DNA of 64,000 nt from Acanthochlamys bracteata (taxonomy: Eukaryota > Streptophyta > Magnoliopsida > Pandanales > Velloziaceae). Of this stretch, positions 49,605 to 61,806 are shown piece by piece. Made by a program: the position numbers and the translations under genes. A model generated the notes under the pieces. That model was not told the DNA's origin. It did not search any database and was given only the letters and a program-made list of their open reading frames with translations. Each line of letters begins with the position of its first letter. The first letter of the stretch is position 1. The stretch covers positions 5,903,725-5,967,724 of the forward strand of contig CM034129.1 of NCBI GenBank assembly GCA_019914995.1, in the 5' to 3' direction.

Positions 49605-50070
49605 TTCAACTTATTTATTTATATGGGTCAAAATTGTCAACCCTAATTCAATCTATTTATAACCGGATCAAACTCGAATCGACCCATTTAATAATTAATA
49701 TTATTAAAATAAAAATTATAAATATTAATTTAATAATGATATATAAAAATTATTAATTATGATATATTTAAAAAGAAAAATATTAATTTTGACAAAATTT
49801 ATAAATTAAATAAAAATTAGTTAAATTAAGATAAATTAAAAAATATATATATACAAATTAAATTTTAAATTTTTTGCTATTATTTTTTGATTATTAAATA
49901 ATATATACTATGTAAATAGTTAAACGAATTAAACGGGTTAATTTTGGGTCAACCCGAACCTAATCCGAATTTATTTAAAATTTTCGGATCATTTTTGAAA
50001 TCGATCCGAATTCGACTAAGATTTGATCCGAACCCGATCTTTTTGGGTCGGGTTGAAATTTGCCACCCCT
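49605..50070. repeat. relic of a hAT/other MITE with gggtcgggtt words, in a pseudogene intron
   Basis: The right end is cgggttgaaatttgccacccct. Inside are gggtcaacccgaacc and gatccgaacccgatc motifs around an AT-rich core. The left side has a similar direct-orientation piece (gggtcaaaattgtcaaccct). The termini do not pair cleanly, so it is damaged or composite. Confidence 0.4.
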
Positions 50071-50479
50071 ATTAATAACCATTGTTTTCTCCGTTTTCCA
50101 TTGAGTTGCTTCATGGATCACAATGACCAGCCATTGTACAGGTGATGTGCACCTCTTCACATGGACTATTGGAGCATACATGAACAGCATGTATTACCTT
50201 GACAAAGCAGTGTAATTATAATTTTGTTGAGACAGCCTTTGATATCATTCCTACTAACATAAATGGTTAATCGATACCTGTTGGTTGTCTGAAAATAGAA
50301 ACCTTTTGATATCATTCCTACTACAGTTCATATTTATTATTTTTTGAGTATTGGTCCTTGTTTCCTTACTCATAAGCCAAATCTAAAACCACAAGAATAA
50401 AGCACTGTTGACTAATATGTCGACTAGAAGGTTCGTCCATGTAACATAGACCAATATTTAGTTATAGTCAATTTGCAAA

Positions 50480-50920
50480 CATCCAATATTAATTGTAGTC
50501 CTTCTGCATTAATGACCTTTTTAAAGAAATCCACCTTTTATCTGGAAGGGTGCTTGACATTGATCCCGATCAGTTCATTGATTACAGAAAAAAACCATTA
50601 AACCTATTGAGGAAATAGGAGTATGTTTAGCTTCCTTATAAGTTAGAATCAATGAATAAGGACACCCACCCTCCAAACAAGATAACCTTCCTATTGAGGC
50701 ACTATATCACACTTATACAAAGTAAAATTTCTCAAATTCTATAAGACTTAAGATATTTTTCAGCACCTGTAAAGATGATGTCTCTTGATGCAAAATACTG
50801 TTACTCCTTCCCTTCCACATAGCTCACATAAAAGCCATCATAGTCCAAACTCCACAAGTCCACCACGAAATAAACAGACCCTAGTCTTCCTTTGGTGCAC
50901 AATTGTTTTTTTTTATTTTT
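50480..50920 (-). mobile_element. possible LINE 3' relic
   Basis: On the minus strand a degraded stretch resembles the Trp-rich tail after the reverse-transcriptase region of plant L1 LINEs (WTCGVWTMMAFMWAMWKGR followed by SNS). It is very decayed, no other domain is visible, and the limits are arbitrary. Confidence 0.25.
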
Positions 50921-53900
50921 AAATACAACCATATATATCTGATAAATAAGAAATTAAATGATCTAACGTTTTCCTATACCACCGTAAAGCACGTCTTGCA
51001 ATTGTCTTTTCTATGATCTCACATCAAAATTTTGTTCTTAATCACTAACCATGCAAAAGACTTTTACTTTCAACAGCACTGGGGTCTTCCACGCAATATT
51101 CATTGGAATCTATATGATAACGATTGCGCATGATTTTATTGGTAGGGGCCAATCTAATGCCAATCTCTACTCCATTATTCGAACTTGGGGACTGGCTATA
51201 TTGAGAAGATTATGTAGGCAATGTTAGTAGGCATGCGTCAGACACGTGAAAACAGTTTTTGCCATCAGCTACTTTTGTGTCTACATGTCAGAATCTGAAT
51301 CTAAGAAACATGTTGTGCTCTCCATTATTAATGCTTACTTATTTGCCTACATACTAACAAATACGAGATTTCAGAATAATTCGATGAATATATATCATCT
51401 TGAATTTGTTAAAGTTTGGTAATCTTTGAAAAGATATAGTAATATGTTGGAGTAATGAATTAATCTATAATGAAAAGATAGTTGACAATGTATTAAATAG
51501 AGTAATTGAATTCTTTAATTAGAAGATAAATTCAGTTATTAATTTAACTTTAGGCATATAAGTATATTAGTAATAAAGACAATCAAATGATAATGTCAAA
51601 ATATGCACTGCCAAAATGAAAATTCTTCCTAATATAAAAAGAAATTATTCCATTTTGTAAAAATAAGATAGTAAATAGTGAGTTTAACAAGATAATGAGA
51701 GAACTGAGAGTAGTATTGTTTCGTAGGCTTTGGCCCTACTAAGAAATTTAGGCCCTTCCCACTAGTAGGCCTATCTCACCAATAGCATGTGAATTCGCAA
51801 ATTTCTCGCAATAAATTTGTGGAAACATGATAAAATCCATAAGAACCGAATTAATTGGGGATAAATTCGTTTTCCTTTTGAATAAGCATAATTTATGATA
51901 TCTTTTTGTATTTCTTACCAATGCGAGATGTTCAATTAAATACGTGGAATTTGAAGTGTTCTATCATTACAAGCACATCTTTCAGACTAAATCTATTTTT
52001 GGTATTTAAGTGATGTTTATATCAGTCTATTATTTCACATGGTTAGAGTTCAATGTGCAATGGTGTTACGCTGCAACATTTCTTAGTTAACTACCGACGT
52101 TTAGTATCACGTGATGTAGTAGTGTCCTGGAAATGTTTGAAGAATGACAAACATGGTTGTTTAATGCCAATTATGTGAGGAAGTAGAGTCTCATGAATTT
52201 GGTTCATGGTTTTGTGGTGGAATGCTGAAGCACTAGTATCTTACAACTTAACTTTTAGAGTACAAAATTTTACTGTTTGTCAATTAAAATATTATTGATG
52301 GTAGTTGGTTTATTATTGATGTTACTGCCTGTCAATTAAGTATACTATTGATGGTAGTTGGTTTATTAAGTAACCCCTTAGCTACAAAATGATGGTGAAC
52401 TCTATCGAGTTTAGAACATAGTGGCACTGGTGTGGATCCTTTGTCGATAATAAGGGCTGTGAATAAATGTTGTCAACTAATTGGAAGGAAGATGGCACTT
52501 ATGGCCTAATGCCGTTACAAGTTTCACTAACCTGCTCCAAAATAATTATGAAGAAACAAAAGATTGTCATTTCTTTTCTTGGTTCAGTGATCAAAGCACT
52601 AAAAGTTTTAGTTTTCTAGGGACTCTTCAAGTCTTCATTTCTTTTATTAGTTTTAGATTTCAACAATGATTCCCACTAGTTTCATAAATGTGTTGTTTAA
52701 TACATGGATAATAACTAGTTATAGTAATAAATAATAAGATGTCAGTCTCAAAAGCATCATTAGGGTACTTGATAATGTGTCAGTTTCAATCTCTAATATT
52801 GTCTTGATAATAATAATTAGTTGGCTAGCACCATCAGATGATCTGTTGTTGAAAATTCAGTCCTTTAGTTGAAAATCATCTTTGCCATTGGTGCTTAGTA
52901 TAGGTAATGTTGAATGATATTGCTAGCTATGTTAAGCAATATCGCCTTTTATTTGTTTTTAGGTTGTACTAGGGGCGCTGTATCTCTCGACTTGATCCAT
53001 AGAGTCAGTATTTATATCTTTTGACGACTAATATTTGGTAGGTTTCTGGGTAATCGTTTATATAGACACTATAAAAAGAATATTTTGCAAGGGTATTGTT
53101 AAGGTAGGTCAAGTATGCCCAGTGATAAAGGAATTCTTCAGGATCTACTTGCCAAGTAATATGATCTCATATGAAGATACAGTCTCCAATTTTGCAGTTA
53201 GCTAGGTATGAATGATTGAACTTAATGAGAATTAAGTTGCTAAAACTAAGTTTGTGGATATCGATTTTCTTAGCAATGTTGACGTGCCACAAACTAGTAT
53301 ACCCCGTGTTTAGACATTTATGATCTAGGAAATGTCAAAAGATAAGATACTTAAAAGAGTTTTCAGTCAGAGCCTGTTGTCCTTGCTGTTTCACGATCAA
53401 TGTGGTATTATAACAACCATTTCAGGATTGGTAACACTGTGGATACACCCATGTGTACCTCTTTACAACATCAGTTGTTTTATGGTAAGGATGGGTGAGA
53501 TACACGTCCTTGGGACGGGTGTTTAAAGATGCGCATTGAATTCCTAAAGGGGTGTATTCCAGTGGGACACAAAGATGTATCGAAGTTTCTTTTCCTTCCC
53601 GAATTGACAAAGATTTTGCGAAGCCCTTACAAATATTGCTGCAGTACATCTAAATCTGTAATGTTTTGTGGATTTTTTCTGATGCTCTTTGGGTTTATAC
53701 ATCATGCTCTGCTTGATGCTCTGTTTCATGCTCATGTGGTTATAATACAACTTAAACCCAAGAGTGATATCTGTGATCCCTTTCTTCATGCTACTCAAGT
53801 GATGAAAATGTGTTTATGTTCTTGCCCTATGTAGCCTACTTTCTAAACTTAATGGCAAGCGACCTTGTTCAGGTTCTGTTGGAATTATAGAGATTCCTTC

Positions 53901-54159
53901 CTTTGGATACATTCAATTGTATCTTATTAGGCCTCATGAACATCTTGCTCTTACATATCTGTCTTATCGCATTGCATTGAGCATCTTGGATGAGGCTTTT
54001 GTTTGCACAAATATCGGGTTTATATGGTTACTAATTAATGATCCAAGTAAAATTTTTTGATGTGCTGATATATCTTGATGGATTTCCACAACGTCTAGTT
54101 TATCTGACATGAGAAATATATTTAGTCTATCTATTTTTCAAATAATAACTTCATTTTAG
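50921..54159 (+). other. remainder of the large intron of the VAP-type pseudogene
   Basis: No other gene is supported. It contains a tandem duplication of about 53 bp at 52266-52372. Open frames between 53.3 and 53.8 kb overlap on both strands and show no family. Confidence 0.4.
52266..52372 (+). repeat. imperfect tandem duplication, unit about 53 bp
   Basis: Unit 1 contains tgtcaattaaaatattattg then atggtagttggtttatta. Unit 2 repeats it as tgtcaattaagtatactattg then atggtagttggtttatta. Confidence 0.7.
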
Positions 54160-55084
54160 TTTGAAGAGCAAAAGGATTATGTTGCAGTCGAGCAAATTTT
54201 CTGTGTGATATACTTGGACCGAACTGCCCCAAGCACTGTAAGCTGCTATTAGTGGTCTGATTAATGCCTTCAAGCTATAAATGATTTGCCAGGGAATGAC
54301 GAATAAATATGTTTATTCTACATGAAGCAATTGGACAAAATGAATCGACTACTTGTGGAGGCTGATGCTGCAGTTGAGGCCCGCAAGAAACCTCCTGAAG
54401 ACGCTGGCCCCAGAATTGTTGGCGAAGGGCTTATAGATGAATGGGTATGTTACTCTCAATCATAGTTCTTAGACTCGACCATTCCGCAATCTGTGTGGGC
54501 AGGTTGTGTTCAAATCAGTTTCCAGTCATAATTGATTGTTGATATTTCAAGATAACTAAAGAAAACAGCTACTATCAGTACATATGATGTTACTGCTCCT
54601 TCCTAACTTGATACTTCTCTTTGATGAGATTCTACACTTCTGTTTCCATTGCCACAAGCGACTATGCCAATGTGGGTAGGTTGGGAGTGTAGAACAAATA
54701 TTAGTGCATTTTACATGCTTACTTTATGGGCTAGTTTGAAGTTATTCTGCATTTTGATAAATTCACCACTGATTATCTGACCATTTCGTTAACAGAAAGA
54801 AAGAAGGAGAAATACCTCGCTAGGCAGCAGGTCGAGGGTGCGGTTGATTCTTTGTAAAGTTAATGCTATTAGTCATAATATATGAGCATTATTACAATAA
54901 TGATTTTGTAATATATGCAGTTGTCCTTTTGTGTTTCGATATAATAGAGGTTTTTGTCACCTAAAAATAATTTATATTGTAAAGGTTAATATACTTATTT
55001 GGGTGCATGTAGATAATGGAAAATTTTCTTGGTATTAACTGCAGTTTTAAAATCCTTGAGTTCGGAATTTGAAGAATGAGCGAA

Positions 55085-55686
55085 GGGTGTGTTTGGGATT
55101 GTTATAAAATAAAAATTTTTCTAAAATAAAAAATATTTTTATCTTTTTTAGAAATCGAGCTTTTTTTTTTTTTTTCTAAAAAAAATAATAAAATATATAA
55201 TAAAAAGATTTTATTACGTAAAATTTTTTTACACTGTAGAATCGGGTCCCCACACTAAAAAAATTGGCCAATCTCTTAGGGGTTAGCATTCCCTATTTAT
55301 AAGCATATACTCATTCGAAAGACCTAAATAATGTGACTATTATAGAGAGTGCAAAAAACAAGTGTTCACCAAAACTGCAATCCACTTGGCCCAACCTAAG
55401 GGAGAGTTCTTTACCACCCCAAGCTAAATAATCCGTTTTTTTACTGAAAGACCACCAGCTCCTCCGCTATTAACCCTACCTAATTTACACCAAACTAGTC
55501 CATCTTTCACTCGGGCTCATCAAGCCCTACACGCTACTAACCCAAACCTAGCCTAACTTGGAGGCCCAACATACACTATCTAAATTTTTAAATAAAATTT
55601 TTAAATACTTATAAAATATGTATTAAAAAATATAAAATAGAAAAAAATTAAAAAATGGTTTTTGATATGCGCTACCAAACGCGCCC
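55085..55686. repeat. AT-rich MITE, GRNCGTTTG-end family (copy 7), split by a solo LTR
   Basis: The left end is gggtgtgtttggg and the right end is ctaccaaacgcgccc, the best-preserved ends of the family. Removing the LTR at 55235-55571 and one TACAC restores a continuous element of about 260 bp matching the copies at 6.08 and 60.45 kb. Confidence 0.7.
55235..55571 (-). mobile_element. solo LTR, 337 bp, TRIM-related family
   Basis: Runs TGTAGAATCGGG to GGCCCAACA with perfect TACAC duplications (55230-55234 and 55572-55576). On the minus strand a TATA box (gcttataaataggg) is present. It shares several blocks with the TRIM LTRs at 42.3-42.8 kb (ggctagtccat-like, cttggaggcccaaca, ttataagcatata). 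There is no internal region: a solo LTR fossil younger than the MITE it interrupts. Confidence 0.75.
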
Positions 55687-56756
55687 TACGTTTGTTGTTT
55701 GTGTGGAAAGTTGTTTTGCCGGTTGAGAAGCATGCCGCTTAAGGTTCTGTGAGAAGTAGTTGAACGAAATCCTTAATTTTGGGAGAGCCTATGAACCTTC
55801 ATTTGGCCTTAGTTTTCAATTTCATTCTGAAGTTTTTGAGCTTGCCCTAGTTAAGGATGTCTTTTAGTGCATGTTTCGGACGATTTTAAATTTCATTTTT
55901 TACGCCAAATTTAGAATTTCAAATAGTTCATATATGTCATTTGTATAATAAATTCAGAATTTTACTTTCACATACGTAATTCTAATTCTAATATTTTTTA
56001 TTTCACATATTTTAATAAAATTTTATTTTTTAATTTTTAACTCACTTTTAAAAATTATTAAAGTACAAAAACTGAATTATACTTTTACTCATTTTTTAAA
56101 AAGCTTTACTTTCTATTTTATATTTTTATGAAATTTAGTTACGGGTATTTGAAATATGTTCTTACTTATTTGGAAGTAAATTTTTAAAAAGTAGAGCTAA
56201 AAAAGAAGTACGTTGAGAATTAGTTTCAATTTTTATGTTATAGTTGCATTTAAAAGTGTAATTCGGTAAGAGTTCAAATTTGTTAATGGCACTAAAAGTA
56301 ATAATTAAAATATGTGAAGTGGTTTCAAATTTTATACTTTGACAGAAAAACATAGGTTTGGAGTGACCGAAACACCTACTAAAGTTAAGTTAAAAATCAT
56401 ATGCATTAGCTAGGAAACCTAGTTGAAATAGAATAAAAGAAGAGTAGTCGCCTGTCTAGTTTGCCGACCAATTACTATATGTTGAATTAGACAATGTATC
56501 AGGCTTAACTTTAGATTACCATAATTGAATTTTAGACTATTTATATTCAACTTAGCTATGCAAGAAAATACGTTCTTAATACTTTAATTTGTCTATACAA
56601 TATTGATAGTTCATATCTTTCAGTTAAAATTTTCTTAATACCTTGAAGTTGACCAATGATATTTTCAATTGGATCATACTCAACTATGAAGCGTTAAGGG
56701 TGCACCGCAGCCGATCCTAAACGTTAAGTTAGGTTCATAACCCTTCATCACATTCA
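55687..56756. other. AT-rich spacer
   Basis: No gene, RNA gene or clear repeat ends recognised. Confidence 0.35.
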
Positions 56757-56907
56757 GGGCATCGTTTGGAAATACTTTAAATAAACTTTTATAATTTTTT
56801 TTAAAAATAAATTTAATTTTTTTTATTTTTTTAAATATTTATGAAATTTTATTTAGAAAAATAAATTAACGTTTAAGAAAAATAAAATAAAATAATTATC
56901 AAACTAT
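56757..56907. repeat. short AT-rich MITE of the GRNCGTTTG type
   Basis: Left gggcatcgtttggaaata, right taattatcaaactattcttt, which pair loosely as inverted ends. Confidence 0.4.
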
Positions 56908-58900
56908 TCTTTAGATAAGATGGCATTTCTCCTCAAATAAAACAATCTTAGTTTCTAGATAACATTTGATTCGCACTTCAATATGTCATGGAAATGGGGA
57001 ACAAACAACACTAAAATAAAAAAATAAAATTAAAAAACATGACCCTTTCTACTCATCAACTTATAATTATCATGATCTGATAAACTATTTGCAAATGAGA
57101 TACTTCGTGTTTAACTTAAAGTATGATATCTAAGATGAGATACTTAATAGGGTCACAATCATTACTAGCTATAAAATATTAGAGGATACAAATAGAAAAA
57201 AAGAAAAAAGTTTACATCATCATTGGTGTAACCCAACCCAGCATATCTATTTTTTAGGATATGGTGAATTAAATAAACCTAACAAGAAGATCTTGAGCCA
57301 AATTTAAAATTTGGTGATCTACATATTTCATATTTGTATGTCATCTGCATTTACCATTTAACTCCTTTTTTTTACCGCTTTCAAAAACTTACATTTCATA
57401 TTTTTCAAAGAAGGTGCGTTATTTTAGACTAAAAATAAATTATCAAAAGTGAATTATTATAAATAATATTATAGAAATAAATTTAATTTTACATTCTTAG
57501 TAGGAATGTTAATTTAGAAATTATTTCTTATATAGTTTATTTAGTTAAAAGTAAATTAAACATAATTATTATTAAAAATTCTATGCTAAGAACGAAAAAT
57601 TGGGCACAAATTTTATGGTAGAAAAAAAAAAGAATTTATATGATAAATACATACTCTCAAAATTGACGAAGCGAAGAAGCCAATCCATATGTTTATTAAA
57701 AATTAATTTTCTCAAAACAAGTAATATAGACATTATTTTTTTGCCAATTATGAAATATTTTTACGATGTTTATATTCTAACGAAGTACTAGTTTAGAATA
57801 TAAAAAGTACGCGAATTCTATCGGATAGTGACTCTGCAGTAAATTTTGAACGATTTGGTTTGGAAATTCATTGATGGTTTATTTTTCTACAATTAAAAAA
57901 TATATATTATTGGCCCGATTGGTTCAGTAATTAAGTTGCTGGTTTGATGGAAAAACTAGCCGGATCAATCGAGGCGGTCCAAATTTCTAGTAGGGAACTC
58001 ATTCAGGTAGTGAACCGAAGCGACTACTTTGAACCGTTGGTATGGTCCGATTCAGATAACTGTCCTCCATGCTTGCTTGGCTTTTTAATGTAACAAATAT
58101 CATAGTAACACTGGTTCCTTCTGTGAAAAACCATAATGCTACGAGGCACTCATAAGAAAAACATGTAATAATTATGAAAAGTTATTTCTAATATAAATCA
58201 CACACTTTACTGCAACATTTTAACATTTAGTGTGTTATTTCAATTACATAAACTCTAATTTTTTTTAATTTTAAGTTCAAACATTTTATTTATTACAATT
58301 ATCACTCTAAATTTTATTTTTATTTAAAATTTATCTATATAAAATTAAATTTTATAAAACTCATATAATTAAAACATTTTTTTGATATCTTCATGTCAAC
58401 AAACAATGGTCCAGCTTCAATGATCCCACTACTACAGCGCACGCCAAACTCATGAAAGCAGCATCCACCGAGAGCATGGAGACAGCAGCTGTCTCTTTTC
58501 ACTCTCCTCTGTTATTGGCTCACCTGTAAACTCAGTGGATAAGCCCAACACCTGCCTCCCCCTCATTCCATTCAAGTATTCAACCATACGCAATTCATAA
58601 ATTAGAAAATTGAATAAATTAATTGGGAAAAAAAATCTAAATTCTCACAAAATAAAAATTAAATTTCATAAATAGAATAAGCTGCACAGATGCTTCGTCC
58701 CTTTCTACGTTTCATGCCACGAACCCTCCATTATTGCTTTTCATTTCAATTATATAAGCCAACTAACCTACCTTATCTCCATAATATCAACCGTTGCATT
58801 TTCATCAGACGGTTCCAAAATACCTTATCTCATGTGACACCCTCATGACTCGTCAATACCACGGGGCCCTGCCACTAGAAACCAGAAACCACCGTAAGAT
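56908..58900. other. AT-rich spacer and distal promoter of the gene at 59.07 kb
   Basis: No gene. At about 57.91-58.06 kb a cgatccggttt-type patch (gcccgattggttcag and ccggatcaatcgaggcggtcc) recalls the gatccgg words of the repeats at 46.1 and 49.6 kb. It is probably a decayed related element. Confidence 0.35.
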
Positions 58901-58941
58901 AATCCTGGTTTCCGAAAAACCGGTTTTGGCTCTGAAACCTC

Positions 58942-58949
58942 TATAAATA
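58942..58949 (+). promoter_or_regulatory. TATA box of wound-polypeptide member 6
   Basis: tataaata, 119 bp before the start codon at 59068. Transcription is expected to start near 58.97 kb. Confidence 0.7.
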
Positions 58950-59067
58950 CCAGTGCTTCTCCAACGTTCTACCACTCAAGCTTCGTTGCGTTGCTTCCTA
59001 AAGAAAACCAGCTGTTGAGAAGCTGAAGCTGTGAAATAGCTTATTTTCGTAAACTGAGAATCAGAAG

Positions 59068-59307
59068 ATGAGTGGTTATATTGGAAGAGCATGGATGGCG
59101 GCGAGCGTTGCAGTGGTGAACGGCGGAAAAGACCGATCCGTTCAAGCAGGACAAGGTAAATCAGGTCAAGCTGCTGCCGGTTTAGCTACGGCAGCGGCGA
59201 TTGGTTTAGCTCGGAGTAAAACCAGATCGAAAGAGGAGAAACGGCCGAGCTATGCCGATGACTCGGTCCGGAAAGCTATGTATTATAGCTGCTGGACTCC
59301 GAGCTGA
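59068..59307 (+). CDS. wound-induced polypeptide (DUF3774-like) protein, member 6
   Basis: 79 residues, single exon, starting MSGYIGRAWMAASVAVVNGG. The RAWMAASVAVV block matches the family N-terminus. The C-terminus, DDSVRKAMYYSCWTPS, matches ESLRKVMYLSCWGPN. The middle is Gly/Ala-rich (QAAAGLATAAAIGLARSKTR) in place of the CRWNYAL region, so it is a separate, older branch from the tandem copies at 32-40 kb. No signal peptide or membrane span is certain; the Ala-rich middle may form a helix. The gene looks intact, with a clean TATA box and a leader of about 95 bp. Confidence 0.85.
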   Translation: MSGYIGRAWMAASVAVVNGGKDRSVQAGQGKSGQAAAGLATAAAIGLARSKTRSKEEKRPSYADDSVRKAMYYSCWTPS

Positions 59308-60453
59308 TGTGAACTGATAACTAAAAACTAAAGATGGACGATATGTTCGGACCGGATTCCGACCGTGAAAAGAAATGCGTTGGAAATGTAATTAGGAGGA
59401 AAGACGAGGGTGGGGGCTGTAAATTTTTGTTAACTGTTCTGTAGAAGAAAAAAACTTCAATGCAAAATAATAATAAAATATAAAGAAATTAAATATAACT
59501 TTTGCATCTATGCTGATTAATGATCAAGCGCTCCTGAAATTTTTGCAATTTAAGTTGAGAAACTTACAAATGAACATCATGAAGTAATACAACTTCAATT
59601 GTCTGTGAATCAAAATAGCATATGCATGAACTTGTGCTCTATGAGTATGTTTTAATATCAATGAAATTTATATTTTTTAAATCTTCAGATAAAATTATTT
59701 GTTTATTTTTTAATTATTATTTGAAATTTTATTTTATTTAAAAATAAGTTATAAGTAAATTTCTAGAAGAAAAAGAAATGTTTCTAAACACGCTCATGAC
59801 AGAGATGCGCTACCGATTATACAAACAGTGATATTAAACGTATCTCGTAAAGTGTCTCTTCATTCTTATTTCTCCGCTTTCTTTATATAAGGTACACTTA
59901 TTCCATGTTTTATGATCGAAGGACTCTTCTTATTTTTCTCTCGCTCTTTTTATGTATATTAGAGATTGAGCCACATAATCTTACACCCAGTTTTTCGTAT
60001 TTGAAAATCACGGAGAAAGGATGTAAAGCAATTTTTCGGTGCTTTCTCTATGCAAACACAATTGCCAAAGTAGTAAAACTATAAACCTTTCCTATCTCTC
60101 CTTTATTAGTTTCGCATATTTGTAAATATTTATTACTTCTTAAATTTATTTATTTAATTTTTATTTTATATATTTTAATTTTATAAATATAAAAAAATTT
60201 TATATTATAAAATATTATTATTATTATTAAATAAAAAATTAGATCTTATTTTTTAAATATATTTTTTATTTAAAATATTTTAATAAATATTTTCAAATAT
60301 GAAATTTATGAAAGAAAGAAGAGGAGCTTTTCATATACACATAAATTTATAAATGGGCCCCTTCCTGATCCGTAAGCTGGCCCATCTTGGAGCTCATTCA
60401 TTGTTGTCAAAAGTCCAACTAAAGGGTGCCTCGTGTGTACCTCGATATAGGAC
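59308..60453. other. AT-rich spacer
   Basis: The 3' UTR of the small gene (aataataaaatataaa at about 59.47 kb is a possible polyadenylation region), then nothing recognised. Confidence 0.35.
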
Positions 60454-60698
60454 CGGTTTAAAATTATTTATGAAATAAAATTTTTTTAAAATAAAATATA
60501 TTTTTATTTTTTTAAAATAAGTTTTATTTTTTTTAAAAATAATAAATATATATAATAAAAAAATTTTATTATGTAAATTTTTTTTATATTTTTTAAATTT
60601 TTAAATAAAGTTTTTAAATATTTATAAAATAAGTATTAAAAACGTAAAATAAAAAATTAAAAAGGAGCGTCGGTGAAACGCTAAGCCAAACGCCCCCA
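60454..60698. repeat. AT-rich MITE, GRNCGTTTG-end family (copy 8)
   Basis: The right end aagccaaacgccccc is clear. The inner ttttattatgtaaattttttt and taaataaagtttttaaatat blocks match copy 7. The left end is eroded. Confidence 0.55.
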
Positions 60699-61806
60699 TA
60701 GTAGAAGCATTATGCATGTCTTTTGCGCTCTTTTATGGTATATACTGATTTTTCTTGACAAAATTGATTTAAGTCTTATTTATATAATTGATTGTAGATA
60801 CTTTTGGCCCAAAAGAGTTCTTCATAATATATTAAAAAGTTTTTTTGAAAAATAAATTTATACATATAATTTTAAAAACTTACAAAAAGAATTGTTTATT
60901 TAAAAATTCTACTTCTTCATCATCCTCAAATGTGACTTTGAAAGTGTTACAATTCAGTCCCAATAGATGACTTGCCTCATAGGCTTGGAGACAGTTCGTG
61001 GAAAGTAATCAATTCAACCAAAATTATTAGATTAGTATCAGCGGTCGAAATACACATGAGATCGATTGACGTCAATATGCCAAAGTCGAGAATTAAGATT
61101 GTTGCAATCAGCCAAAGCTATGCTATAGTGATTATTGTTGTTGATTAAATTTCTTTATCGTAGTTTTTGAAGGAGATTTAATTGCTGCATGCGAGTACAT
61201 CTCTAGATGAAGATCCCATCGGAGATATGAAAATTAGAGATATTTTTGACATAAACAGTAATGATTAATAAGTTCTTCATTCTAGTGTCCATACTGATCG
61301 TTCGTCGTGATTCAAAATAAAGATGGTCGGATTGTTATGATTGATCCTATCTCGTAATCTACATAGCAAATTTGGTATTTAATACAGCGAACATTTTGTC
61401 GACAATTTTAGATATTGTATTCTTACAAAACGAGTTCGGATTTTATCTAGTTTGCATTTGCGTCTTATTCGATCTTTGAAAGTTATATACAAAGTTATTT
61501 ATATGGTTGGACAAATTATCCACGGATGATTAATGAATGCAATAGCGAAGCACGAGTATCATGGTTATATATAAAGCCTACCAAACAATCACCAAAATAA
61601 CAAATCTAGAAAAAGAAAAGAAATGAGAATATTCACTGACAAATACTAACACAGTAAAATAGCACACACAAACACAACAATAACATTGTATATATAATCT
61701 AATTTAACCATAACGGTAATGTTTTCATTGTTTTATCTTTTCTCCTTAATTAATTCTCATGATCCAAATGCTTGCACTGTACGAAAGAAATCAGATATCT
61801 GAAAAT
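60699..61806. other. AT-rich spacer
   Basis: No gene, RNA or repeat ends recognised. Confidence 0.35.

Larger units (their letters stand above)
47000..54857 (+). pseudogene. VAP/MSP-domain protein (plant VAP4-2 type) pseudogene with introns
   Basis: Vesicle-associated (VAP33-like) proteins bridge ER contacts through an MSP domain. Seven exon remnants with usable GT-AG sites: up to 47309, 48405-48474, 48611-48691, 48801-48909, 54160-54237, 54328-54444 and 54796-54857. They encode a polar N-terminus (CRMPFFNNHGG), LLPHRRRLKLDPATKLYFP, EPGKQARSAVRIKNISKSHV, FQTTAP, SCFMRPPGTIVAPGESIIAT, VFKFVELPEENEKQ, KFKIM, VKGSIDYVPEL, VEADAAVEARKKPPED, GEGLIDEW and YLARQQVEGAVDSL. The frame is broken by a one-base loss after SKSHV, another between FQTTAP and SCFMRPP, a seven-base loss after KFKIMS and a one-base loss near KERR. 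The exon at 54160 shows unusual residues (EQIFCVIYL). Retained introns show a duplicated gene copy, not a retrocopy. The 5.2-kb intron has collected repeats. Confidence 0.85.

Noticed and set aside
53332-53834. Cluster of overlapping open frames on both strands
   Set aside because: Inside the large pseudogene intron, mutually overlapping, with no domain similarity.
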